Shown one piece after another: positions 44,395-52,421 of a stretch of 64,000 nt of DNA. The position numbers were made by a program, and so were the translations under genes. How positions within the stretch are numbered: the first letter of the stretch is position 1; each line of letters opens with the position of its first letter. The DNA is from an uncultured Flavobacteriales bacterium (GTDB taxonomy: Bacteria > Bacteroidota > Bacteroidia > Flavobacteriales > Schleiferiaceae): the NCBI GenBank assembly GCA_905478295.1, contig CAJQHZ010000035.1, positions 1 to 64,000 of the forward strand, read 5' to 3'. The notes under the pieces were generated by a model. It did not search any database, had not been told where the DNA came from, and saw only the letters and a program-made list of their open reading frames with translations.

Positions 44395-45329
44395 TGACTA
44401 AAAATGCGACGAACACATTGATGATGGTACGACCCGTTGCGTTCACTCTGAATGAACAAACGGCCGTAGACAACTTCTATCAAAAGAAGGGGACAAGCGA
44501 ACAAAATGCTCAAAAATTGGCTGGTGAGGAATTCGATGGATTCGTCAAAAATTTACGGGCTCAAGGTGTTTTGGTCGAAGTTTTAGAAGACACGCTAAAA
44601 CCGCATACACCCGACAGTATCTTTCCAAACAATTGGATCAGTATGCACGAGGATGGGCGCATTGCCTTGTACCCAATGAAAGCAGAAAACAGAAGACTGG
44701 AGCGGAGACCTGATATTTTTGATGAACTGAAACGTCGGGGCTATAAAATTGGCTCGACTGTAGACTATACATCATCGGAGAGCGAAGATATTTTCTTAGA
44801 AGGTACCGGTTCTATGGTGCTGGATCACGATGCTAAAATTGCCTACTTAGCGAAGTCGCAGCGCGCAGATGAAGGATTATTCCGAATATTTTGTACGGAT
44901 TTTGACTACACACCCGTTGTTTTTACTGCATATCAAAATACTCCGGATGGTATAGGGAAGATTTATCATACGAATGTGATGATGTGCGTAACGGACAAAT
45001 ATGTATTGGTTTGTTTGGATACTATTCATGATTCAATTGAGCGGGCTGGAGTAGAGACTGCCATACGTAATAGCGGAAAACAGGTTCTAGAAATAAGCGT
45101 GGCACAAAAAAGTAATTTTGCCGGAAACATGCTGCTTGTCAAAGGAACTGCGAACCAACTAATTTTAGTGATGAGTTCAAGTGCTTACAGCTCACTAACT
45201 GCAGAACAAATTGACTTTATACAGCAATACCACACCATCCTTCACAGCGATTTGCATACCATTGAAACGCTTGGTGGAGGCAGTGCACGTTGCATGTTGG
45301 CTGAAATATATTTGACAAAAACGGCATAA
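44394..45329 (+). CDS. Arginine deiminase-related hydrolase, CtlX type
   Basis: A 311-residue protein from the ATG at 44394 (MTKNATNTLMMVRPVAF). It carries the segments SIFPNNWISMHEDG, ALYPMKAENRRLERR, FLEGTGSMVLD, KIYHTNVMMCV (His) and GGGSARCMLAEI (Cys). These match the CtlX (citrulline utilisation hydrolase) group better than dimethylargininases. Overlaps the upstream paralogue (TAATG) and abuts argS with no gap, so all three are cotranscribed. Gene symbol left blank because the substrate is not shown. Confidence 0.82.
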   Translation: MTKNATNTLMMVRPVAFTLNEQTAVDNFYQKKGTSEQNAQKLAGEEFDGFVKNLRAQGVLVEVLEDTLKPHTPDSIFPNNWISMHEDGRIALYPMKAENRRLERRPDIFDELKRRGYKIGSTVDYTSSESEDIFLEGTGSMVLDHDAKIAYLAKSQRADEGLFRIFCTDFDYTPVVFTAYQNTPDGIGKIYHTNVMMCVTDKYVLVCLDTIHDSIERAGVETAIRNSGKQVLEISVAQKSNFAGNMLLVKGTANQLILVMSSSAYSSLTAEQIDFIQQYHTILHSDLHTIETLGGGSARCMLAEIYLTKTA

Positions 45330-47084
45330 ATGAGTTTAGAACAAAACATAAGTAAAGCGCTCAATGAGCTCTATGGTGTTCAGGTACAGCCGGAGCTTCA
45401 AGAAACGCGAAAAGAATTCGATGGTGATGTTACTCTGGTAGTTTTCCCATTCGTTCGTGCGGCTAAAAAGAAACCTGAAGAAGTAGCAGAAGAATTGGGG
45501 GTGAAGCTGTTAGAAATGTCTGCTGTGGCTGGTTACAACGTAGTAAAAGGGTTCTTAAACTTAAGTTTAGATCGCGGGGTGTATGTAGACCAATTCAAAA
45601 CTTTCGCTTCAGACCCTCACTTTGGTCTTCCAGCGCCGGGATCAAAAGGATCCTATATTGTAGAATACAGCTCGCCAAACACGAACAAACCTTTGCACCT
45701 GGGGCATATACGTAATAATCTTCTTGGCTATTCGGTTGCTGAGATTTTAAAGGCCAATGGCGTTGACGTAACTAAGGTTCAGATTATAAATGACCGAGGC
45801 ATTCATATATGCAAGTCTATGCTGGCTTGGCAAGAATATGGAAATGGCGAAACACCAGATTCCTCAGGATTAAAAGGGGATCATTTAGTGGGTAAGTACT
45901 ATGTCAAATTTGACCAGGTTTATAAAGACGAGATAAAAGTATTAATTGCCCGAGGCAAAACGGAAGAGGAAGCTAAAAAACAAGCACCATCACTATTGAA
46001 AGCGCAAGAGATGCTTTTGAAATGGGAGCAAGGTGATGCCGATGTAGTAACGCTCTGGAAAACGATGAACGAGTGGGTGTACAGTGGCTTTTATACTACG
46101 TACACCAAATTGGGAGTAGATTTTGATAAGAATTATTACGAAAGCCAAACGTATGTTCTTGGTAAAGACGATGTCGCTAAGGGGCTGAAATCGGGTATTT
46201 TCCATAAGAAAGAAGACGGCTCTGTTTGGATTGATCTTGAGAGTGATGGTTTAGATCACAAATTGGTCCTTCGAAGTGATGGTACTAGCGTTTACATGAC
46301 GCAGGACATCGGTACGGCCATTCAACGTTTCAAGGATTTTGAGGCGAAGGGAATGACCTATGTCGTTGGAAATGAGCAGGATTACCACTTTAAAGTGCTC
46401 TTTTTGATACTGTCGAAATTGGGCTATTCATGGGCGGATCAACTGCATCATTTAAGCTATGGAATGGTCGATCTTCCTTCAGGTAAAATGAAAAGTAGGG
46501 AAGGTACGGTAGTAGATGCGGATGATTTGATAGATGGAATGATCGCAGATGCTGAAAGTATTTCAAAAGAGCTCGGCAAATTAGACGGTCTTGAGAAGGC
46601 GGAACAACAAGAACTCTTTACTACACTAGGCTTGGGCGCATTAAAATACTTTATTTTAAAAGTCGACCCTAAAAAGCGAATGTTATTCAATCCAGCGGAA
46701 AGCATTGATTTTAACGGACATACAGGCCCCTTTATTCAATACGCATATGCACGCATCCAAAGTCTGCAGCGCAAGGCGCCACAAGGAGAAGTATTGGATT
46801 GGACAGCTTTGACACCGAATGAGGATGAAACGTTAGTTATTAAAGCGCTGCTACAATTTCCAGATGTAGTTGACCAAGGGGCTAGAAACTTTTCTCCGGC
46901 AGTTTTAGCCAACTATACCTATGAATTGGTTAAGAAATACAATGGATTTTATCAAAACAACAGCATTTTGAAAGCGGAAACTGAACAAAGCATTGTCTTC
47001 CGTTTGTTGTTGAGTAAGAAAGTAGGCGAAGTAATCAAGGCTTCGATGAATTGCTTGGGTATCCAAGTGCCAAATAGAATGTAA
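45330..47084 (+). CDS. argS: Arginyl-tRNA synthetase
   Basis: A 584-residue class I synthetase. The HIGH motif is HLGH (about 123-126, within SPNTNKPLHLGHIRNN), and the KMSK-equivalent region is SGKMKSREGTVV. The C-terminal anticodon-binding helices end with LSKKVGEVIKASMNCLGIQVPNRM. Full length. The gene follows two guanidino hydrolases directly, an arrangement that groups arginine-linked enzymes. Confidence 0.96.
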   Translation: MSLEQNISKALNELYGVQVQPELQETRKEFDGDVTLVVFPFVRAAKKKPEEVAEELGVKLLEMSAVAGYNVVKGFLNLSLDRGVYVDQFKTFASDPHFGLPAPGSKGSYIVEYSSPNTNKPLHLGHIRNNLLGYSVAEILKANGVDVTKVQIINDRGIHICKSMLAWQEYGNGETPDSSGLKGDHLVGKYYVKFDQVYKDEIKVLIARGKTEEEAKKQAPSLLKAQEMLLKWEQGDADVVTLWKTMNEWVYSGFYTTYTKLGVDFDKNYYESQTYVLGKDDVAKGLKSGIFHKKEDGSVWIDLESDGLDHKLVLRSDGTSVYMTQDIGTAIQRFKDFEAKGMTYVVGNEQDYHFKVLFLILSKLGYSWADQLHHLSYGMVDLPSGKMKSREGTVVDADDLIDGMIADAESISKELGKLDGLEKAEQQELFTTLGLGALKYFILKVDPKKRMLFNPAESIDFNGHTGPFIQYAYARIQSLQRKAPQGEVLDWTALTPNEDETLVIKALLQFPDVVDQGARNFSPAVLANYTYELVKKYNGFYQNNSILKAETEQSIVFRLLLSKKVGEVIKASMNCLGIQVPNRM

Positions 47085-47085
47085 G

Positions 47086-48537
47086 ATGAATAATGAAGTA
47101 AGAGCCTTAGCGCCAAATAACGTTTGGAATCACTTTGCAGATTTAAATGCAGTTCCGCGTCCATCTAAAAAGGAAGAGCGTGTGATCCAATTCATGGTCG
47201 ATTTCGGCCACAAACTGAACCTACCCACTGAGGTAGACCATATTGGTAACGTATTCATTCGTAAACCAGCGTCTACTGGAATGGAAGACAAAACTCCTGT
47301 GGTCTTACAGGCACATCTTGACATGGTTCACCAAAAGAATAATGACACAACTTTTGACTTTGATACGGAAGGAATTAAGATGTTGGTAGAAGGAGATTGG
47401 GTAAAGGCGCAAGGTACTACCCTTGGATCAGATAACGGTATGGGTGTGGCCTTCATAATGGCTGTATTGTCATCAGACACCATCGCACATCCCGCTATTG
47501 ACGCTCTTTTTACTATTGACGAAGAAACAGGAATGACTGGAGCTCTGGAACTCAATGGAGGAATGCTAAATGGCAAGATTCTTTTGAATATCGATACAGA
47601 GGATGATGACGAATTGACCATTGGTTGTGCAGGCGGTATTGATGTGACCGCTTCCAATTCTTTTGACATGGAACCTGTACAAAATGATGCCCTAGCTTAC
47701 GAGGTTACCATCAAGGGATTGAATGGTGGTCACAGTGGTATGGATATTCATAAAGGTTTGGGTAATGCAAATAAACTGATGAACCGTTTGCTTGATCGTT
47801 TGGGCGATGGGGTCCAATTGGTCGCCTTAGATGGAGGAAGTCTACGCAATGCTATTCCAAGAGAGAGTGTTGCTCACGTTCTATGGAACGGTAGTGAAGA
47901 ATCTTTCGAAGAGGTAATTACAAGTGTTGGAGAAGAATTTATAGATGAACACGCAACCACTGATTCAGATATTGAGATCAGTTGCGAATCCATAGACCGT
48001 CCAGATGCGGCGCTTTCTATGGCAGCAAGCCAATCAATCATTAGTGCAATTTATGCCTGTCCAAACGGGATTTATCGCATGTCTCCAGATATTGCTGGCT
48101 TAGTTCAGACGTCAAATAACCTCGCTCGAGTAGCTTTAAAGGACGGTGATTTTACCGTCATGTGTCTTACGCGAAGTGCGGTTGAGACCGAGAAGATGGA
48201 TCTAGCACGTGGTATTCAGCGGATTTTTGAAACTGTAGGATGTGCTGTTGATTTAAGCGGTGATTACCCGGGTTGGGCACCGAATCCTAAAAGCAATATT
48301 CTTACCACCATGAGCGGGTTGTACCGCGATCTTTTCAAAGCCGAACCGAAGATTCAAGCATGTCATGCTGGACTAGAATGTGGAATTTTAGGAACCAACT
48401 ATCCTGAAATGGAACTGATTTCATTCGGCCCAAATATTCGTGGAGCACATTCGCCCGATGAAAAATGCCAGATCAGTTCAGTTCAGAAGAGCTGGAAGTT
48501 CTTTTTAGCGACTTTAGAAAATATACCAAACGTTTAA
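47086..48537 (+). CDS. pepD: Aminoacyl-histidine dipeptidase (PepD, M20 family)
   Basis: A 483-residue metallopeptidase. Zinc-binding segments visible are VVLQAHLDMVHQKN (HxD), GTTLGSDNGMGVAF, DEETGMTGAL, NIDTEDDDEL and GLNGGHSGMDIHKG. It cleaves Xaa-His dipeptides such as carnosine and supplies amino acids. Two bases after argS and four before ffh. Confidence 0.93.
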   Translation: MNNEVRALAPNNVWNHFADLNAVPRPSKKEERVIQFMVDFGHKLNLPTEVDHIGNVFIRKPASTGMEDKTPVVLQAHLDMVHQKNNDTTFDFDTEGIKMLVEGDWVKAQGTTLGSDNGMGVAFIMAVLSSDTIAHPAIDALFTIDEETGMTGALELNGGMLNGKILLNIDTEDDDELTIGCAGGIDVTASNSFDMEPVQNDALAYEVTIKGLNGGHSGMDIHKGLGNANKLMNRLLDRLGDGVQLVALDGGSLRNAIPRESVAHVLWNGSEESFEEVITSVGEEFIDEHATTDSDIEISCESIDRPDAALSMAASQSIISAIYACPNGIYRMSPDIAGLVQTSNNLARVALKDGDFTVMCLTRSAVETEKMDLARGIQRIFETVGCAVDLSGDYPGWAPNPKSNILTTMSGLYRDLFKAEPKIQACHAGLECGILGTNYPEMELISFGPNIRGAHSPDEKCQISSVQKSWKFFLATLENIPNV

Positions 48538-48541
48538 GCAC

Positions 48542-49873
48542 ATGTTTGAAAGTTTAAGTGACCGTTTAGAAGGTGCCTTTGATATTCTCAAAGGGAACAA
48601 TAAGATAACTGAATTAAACATCGCGGATAGCGTTAAGCAAATCCGTCGCGCTTTAGTAGAGGCTGATGTTAGTTTTAAAATTGCAAAAGACTTTACCAAC
48701 ACGGTTAAAGAAAAAGCCTTAGGTCAAGGCGTTATTACTGCGGTTAAGCCAGGCCAAGCTATGGTGAAGATCGTTCGCGATGAGATGGCCGAATTGATGG
48801 GCGGTCAGGCAGAAGATTTGAGTCTCACAGCATCACCTTCGATTATACTAATGGCGGGTCTTCAGGGTTCTGGGAAGACGACACATAGTGCGAAATTGGC
48901 CAATTATTTACTACGTAAGAAATCGCGTAAGCCATTATTGGTAGCTTGTGATGTCTATAGACCTGCCGCAATCAATCAATTGCAGGTATTGGGAGAGCAA
49001 CTAGGCATTGAGGTCTACGCTGAAGTTGGGAATCAGGATCCCGTTAGTATCGCAAAGAACGCGGTAAAGCACGCCAAAAGCAAAGGGTACAACACGGTCA
49101 TCGTGGATACTGCGGGTCGTTTGGCTGTTGACACTGCGATGATGGATGAAATTGGCCAGATACACAAAGCTGTAGCGCCTCAGGAAACCCTGTTTGTTGT
49201 TGATGCAATGACGGGCCAAGATGCTGTTAACACGGCAAAAGCATTTAACGATGTTTTAGATTTTGAAGGTGTTATTCTCACTAAACTCGACGGTGATACA
49301 AGAGGAGGTGCGGCATTAACGATTAAATCTATAGTCAACAAGCCAATAAAGTTTATCGGTACAGGCGAGAAAATGGAAGCTTTAGATGTCTTCCATCCGG
49401 ACCGTATGGCAGACCGTATCTTAGGGATGGGCGACGTAGTAAGTCTTGTGGAAAAAGCACAGGAACAATTTGATGAAGAGAGTGCTCGGAAAATGAGCAA
49501 GAAAATCTCTCAAGACGCCTTCGGTTTCGATGATTTTATGGAGCAGATTCAGCAGATCAAGAAGATGGGGAACATGAAAGATTTAATGGGAATGATTCCT
49601 GGTATGGGAAAAGCCTTAAAGAATGTGGATATAGATGATGATGCTTTCAAGCATATTGAAGCAATGATTAATTCCATGACTCCAGTCGAACGTCAGCAGC
49701 CAGATACCATTAATGGATCTCGAAGAAAACGTATTGCGTCAGGTTCTGGTCGTACCGTTCAGGATGTAAATAACTTATTAAAGCAGTTTACAGACATGCG
49801 CAAAGTCATGAAGATGATGCAAAGTGGCGGTGGTAAACGTGGAATGATGAATATGATGCGCGGAATGCGCTAA
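48542..49873 (+). CDS. ffh: Signal recognition particle protein Ffh
   Basis: A 443-residue GTPase that targets membrane proteins to FtsY. The N domain is followed by the G domain with P-loop GLQGSGKT (106-113), VDTAGRL and TKLDGD. The Met-rich M domain closes the protein (MKDLMGMIPGMG, GSRRKRIASGSGRTVQDVNNLLKQF, MMKMMQSGGGKRGMMNMMRG). The SRP RNA gene is not in this window. Confidence 0.96.
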   Translation: MFESLSDRLEGAFDILKGNNKITELNIADSVKQIRRALVEADVSFKIAKDFTNTVKEKALGQGVITAVKPGQAMVKIVRDEMAELMGGQAEDLSLTASPSIILMAGLQGSGKTTHSAKLANYLLRKKSRKPLLVACDVYRPAAINQLQVLGEQLGIEVYAEVGNQDPVSIAKNAVKHAKSKGYNTVIVDTAGRLAVDTAMMDEIGQIHKAVAPQETLFVVDAMTGQDAVNTAKAFNDVLDFEGVILTKLDGDTRGGAALTIKSIVNKPIKFIGTGEKMEALDVFHPDRMADRILGMGDVVSLVEKAQEQFDEESARKMSKKISQDAFGFDDFMEQIQQIKKMGNMKDLMGMIPGMGKALKNVDIDDDAFKHIEAMINSMTPVERQQPDTINGSRRKRIASGSGRTVQDVNNLLKQFTDMRKVMKMMQSGGGKRGMMNMMRGMR

Positions 49874-49883
49874 AAAATAAGCT

Positions 49884-50759
49884 ATGGTAGTTTTAGACGG
49901 AAAAGTAACCTCAGCCAAAATCAGACAAGAATTGGCCTTAAAGGTCAAAGAGTTAAAGGCACAAGGCAAAAAAATCCCTCATCTTGCTGCAATTTTAGTG
50001 GGGGAGGACGGAGCTTCACGAACCTATGTAAATGCCAAAGTACGTGATTGTGAAGAGGTCGGGTTCGGTTCAACGTTGATTAAGCTTCCTTCGGAAACCA
50101 CGGAGGATGAGCTTCTTAAAGCCATAGGTAAGCTGAATAATGACGAGGACATTGACGGGTATATTGTTCAGCTCCCATTACCCAAGCATATTGATGAAAC
50201 TAAAGTATTGTTAGCCGTAGATCCGAAAAAAGATGTGGACGGATTTCATCCGCAAAATGTCGGTAAAATGACACTGAATCTTCCCACATATATTCCTGCC
50301 ACTCCGCAAGGAATTGTGGAATTATTACGTCGCTATGAAGTTCCTACTGAGGGTAAGAATTGTGTCGTAATTGGTCGCTCACACATTGTAGGTTCGCCTA
50401 TGTCAATTTTATTGAGTCAGCATAATTACCCCGGAAATTGTACAGTAACACTTTGCCACAGTCGTACTCAAAACCTTGAGGAAATTTGCCTAAATGCAGA
50501 TATTATCGTTGCAGCACTGGGTCGGCCCGGATTTGTAACGGCGGACATGGTTAAGGAAGGTGCATGTGTGATTGATGTAGGGATCACGAGAGTAGACGAT
50601 AGTAGCAAAAGAAGCGGCTTTAGATTGCTGGGTGATGTTGACTATGATGCGGTGGCACCGAAATGTAGCTTTATCACGCCTGTACCAGGTGGTGTAGGAC
50701 CTATGACCCGCGCCGCTTTGATGATGAATACGATGAAGGTAACAGAGCTTGCAGACTAA
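49884..50759 (+). CDS. folD: Bifunctional methylenetetrahydrofolate dehydrogenase/methenyltetrahydrofolate cyclohydrolase
   Basis: A 291-residue enzyme of one-carbon folate metabolism. Diagnostic segments are [79 protein letters not shown] and [15 protein letters not shown]. Ten bases after ffh. The downstream queE start codon lies directly after the TAA. Confidence 0.96.
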   Translation: MVVLDGKVTSAKIRQELALKVKELKAQGKKIPHLAAILVGEDGASRTYVNAKVRDCEEVGFGSTLIKLPSETTEDELLKAIGKLNNDEDIDGYIVQLPLPKHIDETKVLLAVDPKKDVDGFHPQNVGKMTLNLPTYIPATPQGIVELLRRYEVPTEGKNCVVIGRSHIVGSPMSILLSQHNYPGNCTVTLCHSRTQNLEEICLNADIIVAALGRPGFVTADMVKEGACVIDVGITRVDDSSKRSGFRLLGDVDYDAVAPKCSFITPVPGGVGPMTRAALMMNTMKVTELAD

Positions 50760-51407
50760 GTGAAAGATATTCAAACCTCATCCAGCTATCAGCAGTCGGA
50801 CATAAGAGATGGACTAGTGGTTCCTCTTATGGAAGAATTTTATACTATACAAGGTGAAGGTTTTCATACCGGTAAAGCCGCTTATTTTATACGAATAGGT
50901 GGCTGTGATGTAGGTTGCCATTGGTGCGATGTAAAAGAAAGTTGGAACCCAGATAGTCATCCGCCAACGCCTATCGAGGCCATTGTAGAAAATGCAAAGA
51001 AGTACAGTTCAACGGTCGTTGTCACAGGAGGTGAGCCGTTGACCTGGAATATGGAACCCTTAGTTTCCTCATTGAAAGCGAAGGGTATGCAAGTGTATGT
51101 TGAAACGTCGGGAGCGTACGAGCTAACAGGAGATTGGGATTGGATTTGTTTAAGTCCAAAGAAAACAGCTAAACCTAAGGAAACCTACTACAATGCTGCA
51201 AACGAATTAAAGGTAATCATCTACAATCAAAACGACTTTAAGTGGGCAGAAGAGCATGCTGCTAAGATGCATGAAGGCTGCGAATTGTTTTTGCAACCTG
51301 AATGGAGTAAGCGTGATGAAATGATGCCTTTTATTGTTGATTATGTGATGACCAATCCGAAGTGGAAGGTTAGCTTACAGACCCACAAATACATGCATAT
51401 TCCTTAA
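50760..51407 (+). CDS. queE: 7-carboxy-7-deazaguanine synthase (radical SAM), GTG start
   Basis: A 215-residue radical SAM enzyme of queuosine synthesis. The segment FYTIQGEGFHTGKAAYFIRIGGCDVGCHWCDVKESW holds the C-x-x-x-C-x-x-C variant cluster of QueE; the protein ends in KWKVSLQTHKYMHIP. The start is a GTG at 50760, one base behind the folD stop; the ATG at residue 24 would leave out only a weakly conserved leader, so the exact start is uncertain. Confidence 0.9.
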   Translation: MKDIQTSSSYQQSDIRDGLVVPLMEEFYTIQGEGFHTGKAAYFIRIGGCDVGCHWCDVKESWNPDSHPPTPIEAIVENAKKYSSTVVVTGGEPLTWNMEPLVSSLKAKGMQVYVETSGAYELTGDWDWICLSPKKTAKPKETYYNAANELKVIIYNQNDFKWAEEHAAKMHEGCELFLQPEWSKRDEMMPFIVDYVMTNPKWKVSLQTHKYMHIP

Positions 51408-51410
51408 GCT

Positions 51411-52364
51411 ATGGGTAAGGTACTTTCAGTTACAGAAGCGGTTAATGTTTTGCTAAAGGGGCAAATAGTAGGCTTACCTACAGAGACAGTTTATGGATTG
51501 GGTGCTGATGCTACCAATGAGGCAGCAATAGCAGAGGTTTTTAAGGCTAAGAACAGGCCTAGTTTTGATCCGCTGATTGTTCACGTTCCTACATTAGATG
51601 CTGTTAAAGAGATTGCAGAATTGTCAGAAGCAGCAGAACAACTTTTCCTTGCTTTTAGCCCGGGACCATTAACGGTGGTGTTACCTAAAAAGAATACGAT
51701 TCCAGATCTTGTAACGAGCGGACATAATACCGTGGCAGTTAGAATTCCGGCACACCCTGTGATGTTAGAGGTACTGCAATCTAGTGGTCTTTACATTGCT
51801 GCGCCAAGCGCAAATCCGTTTGGTTTTGCTTCACCGACAACGGCACAACATGTATTGGACCAGTTAGGTTCCATAATTTCCGGCGTAGTGGATGGAGGTC
51901 CCTGTAGTGTAGGTATTGAAAGTACCATAGTCGATATGAGTAGTGATGCACCTAAAGTATTGCGCTTAGGAGGTATGGCGTTGGAACAATTGGAACGTGT
52001 TCTGGGTGGCATTACTACTGAGTTAAGTTCTTCTAACCCCAGTGCACCTGGAATGCTTACATCGCATTACAATCCTGGTACTCCTCTTGAGCTGTTCGAT
52101 GATAGAGATGCACTTTTGACTGCTTTAAAGTCAAATAGTAATCCAAATGGAATAGGAATACTCTATTGGGGTGAAACAATAGCCCATGGTAGCAGCTTTA
52201 ATTTGAGTGAGCTAAAATCAGATTCGGAAGCTGCTTGTAATCTATTTAAAGGATTGCGATTATTAGGTAGGGCTCCGGTAACAAATATCTATGTACACTT
52301 ATTACCGGAATACGGTTTAGGTCGAGCTGTGAATGACCGTCTTCAACGTGCTGCTAACAAATAA
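51411..52364 (+). CDS. L-threonylcarbamoyladenylate synthase (Sua5/YwlC type)
   Basis: A 317-residue protein with the YrdC core (IVGLPTETVYGLGADATNEAAIAEVFKAKNRPSFDPLIVHV; GHNTVAVRIPAHPV; GLYIAAPSANPFGFASPT; GVESTIVDM-like GIESTIVDM) and an extra C-terminal Sua5 domain. It makes the threonylcarbamoyl-AMP intermediate for t6A37 of tRNA. Last gene of the translation-rich plus-strand run. Confidence 0.92.
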   Translation: MGKVLSVTEAVNVLLKGQIVGLPTETVYGLGADATNEAAIAEVFKAKNRPSFDPLIVHVPTLDAVKEIAELSEAAEQLFLAFSPGPLTVVLPKKNTIPDLVTSGHNTVAVRIPAHPVMLEVLQSSGLYIAAPSANPFGFASPTTAQHVLDQLGSIISGVVDGGPCSVGIESTIVDMSSDAPKVLRLGGMALEQLERVLGGITTELSSSNPSAPGMLTSHYNPGTPLELFDDRDALLTALKSNSNPNGIGILYWGETIAHGSSFNLSELKSDSEAACNLFKGLRLLGRAPVTNIYVHLLPEYGLGRAVNDRLQRAANK

Positions 52365-52421
52365 GTTAGAATAAGAGGTATAGGCACGTTTTTTAATCGA
52401 AAATCTTTCTACTTTAAGGGA

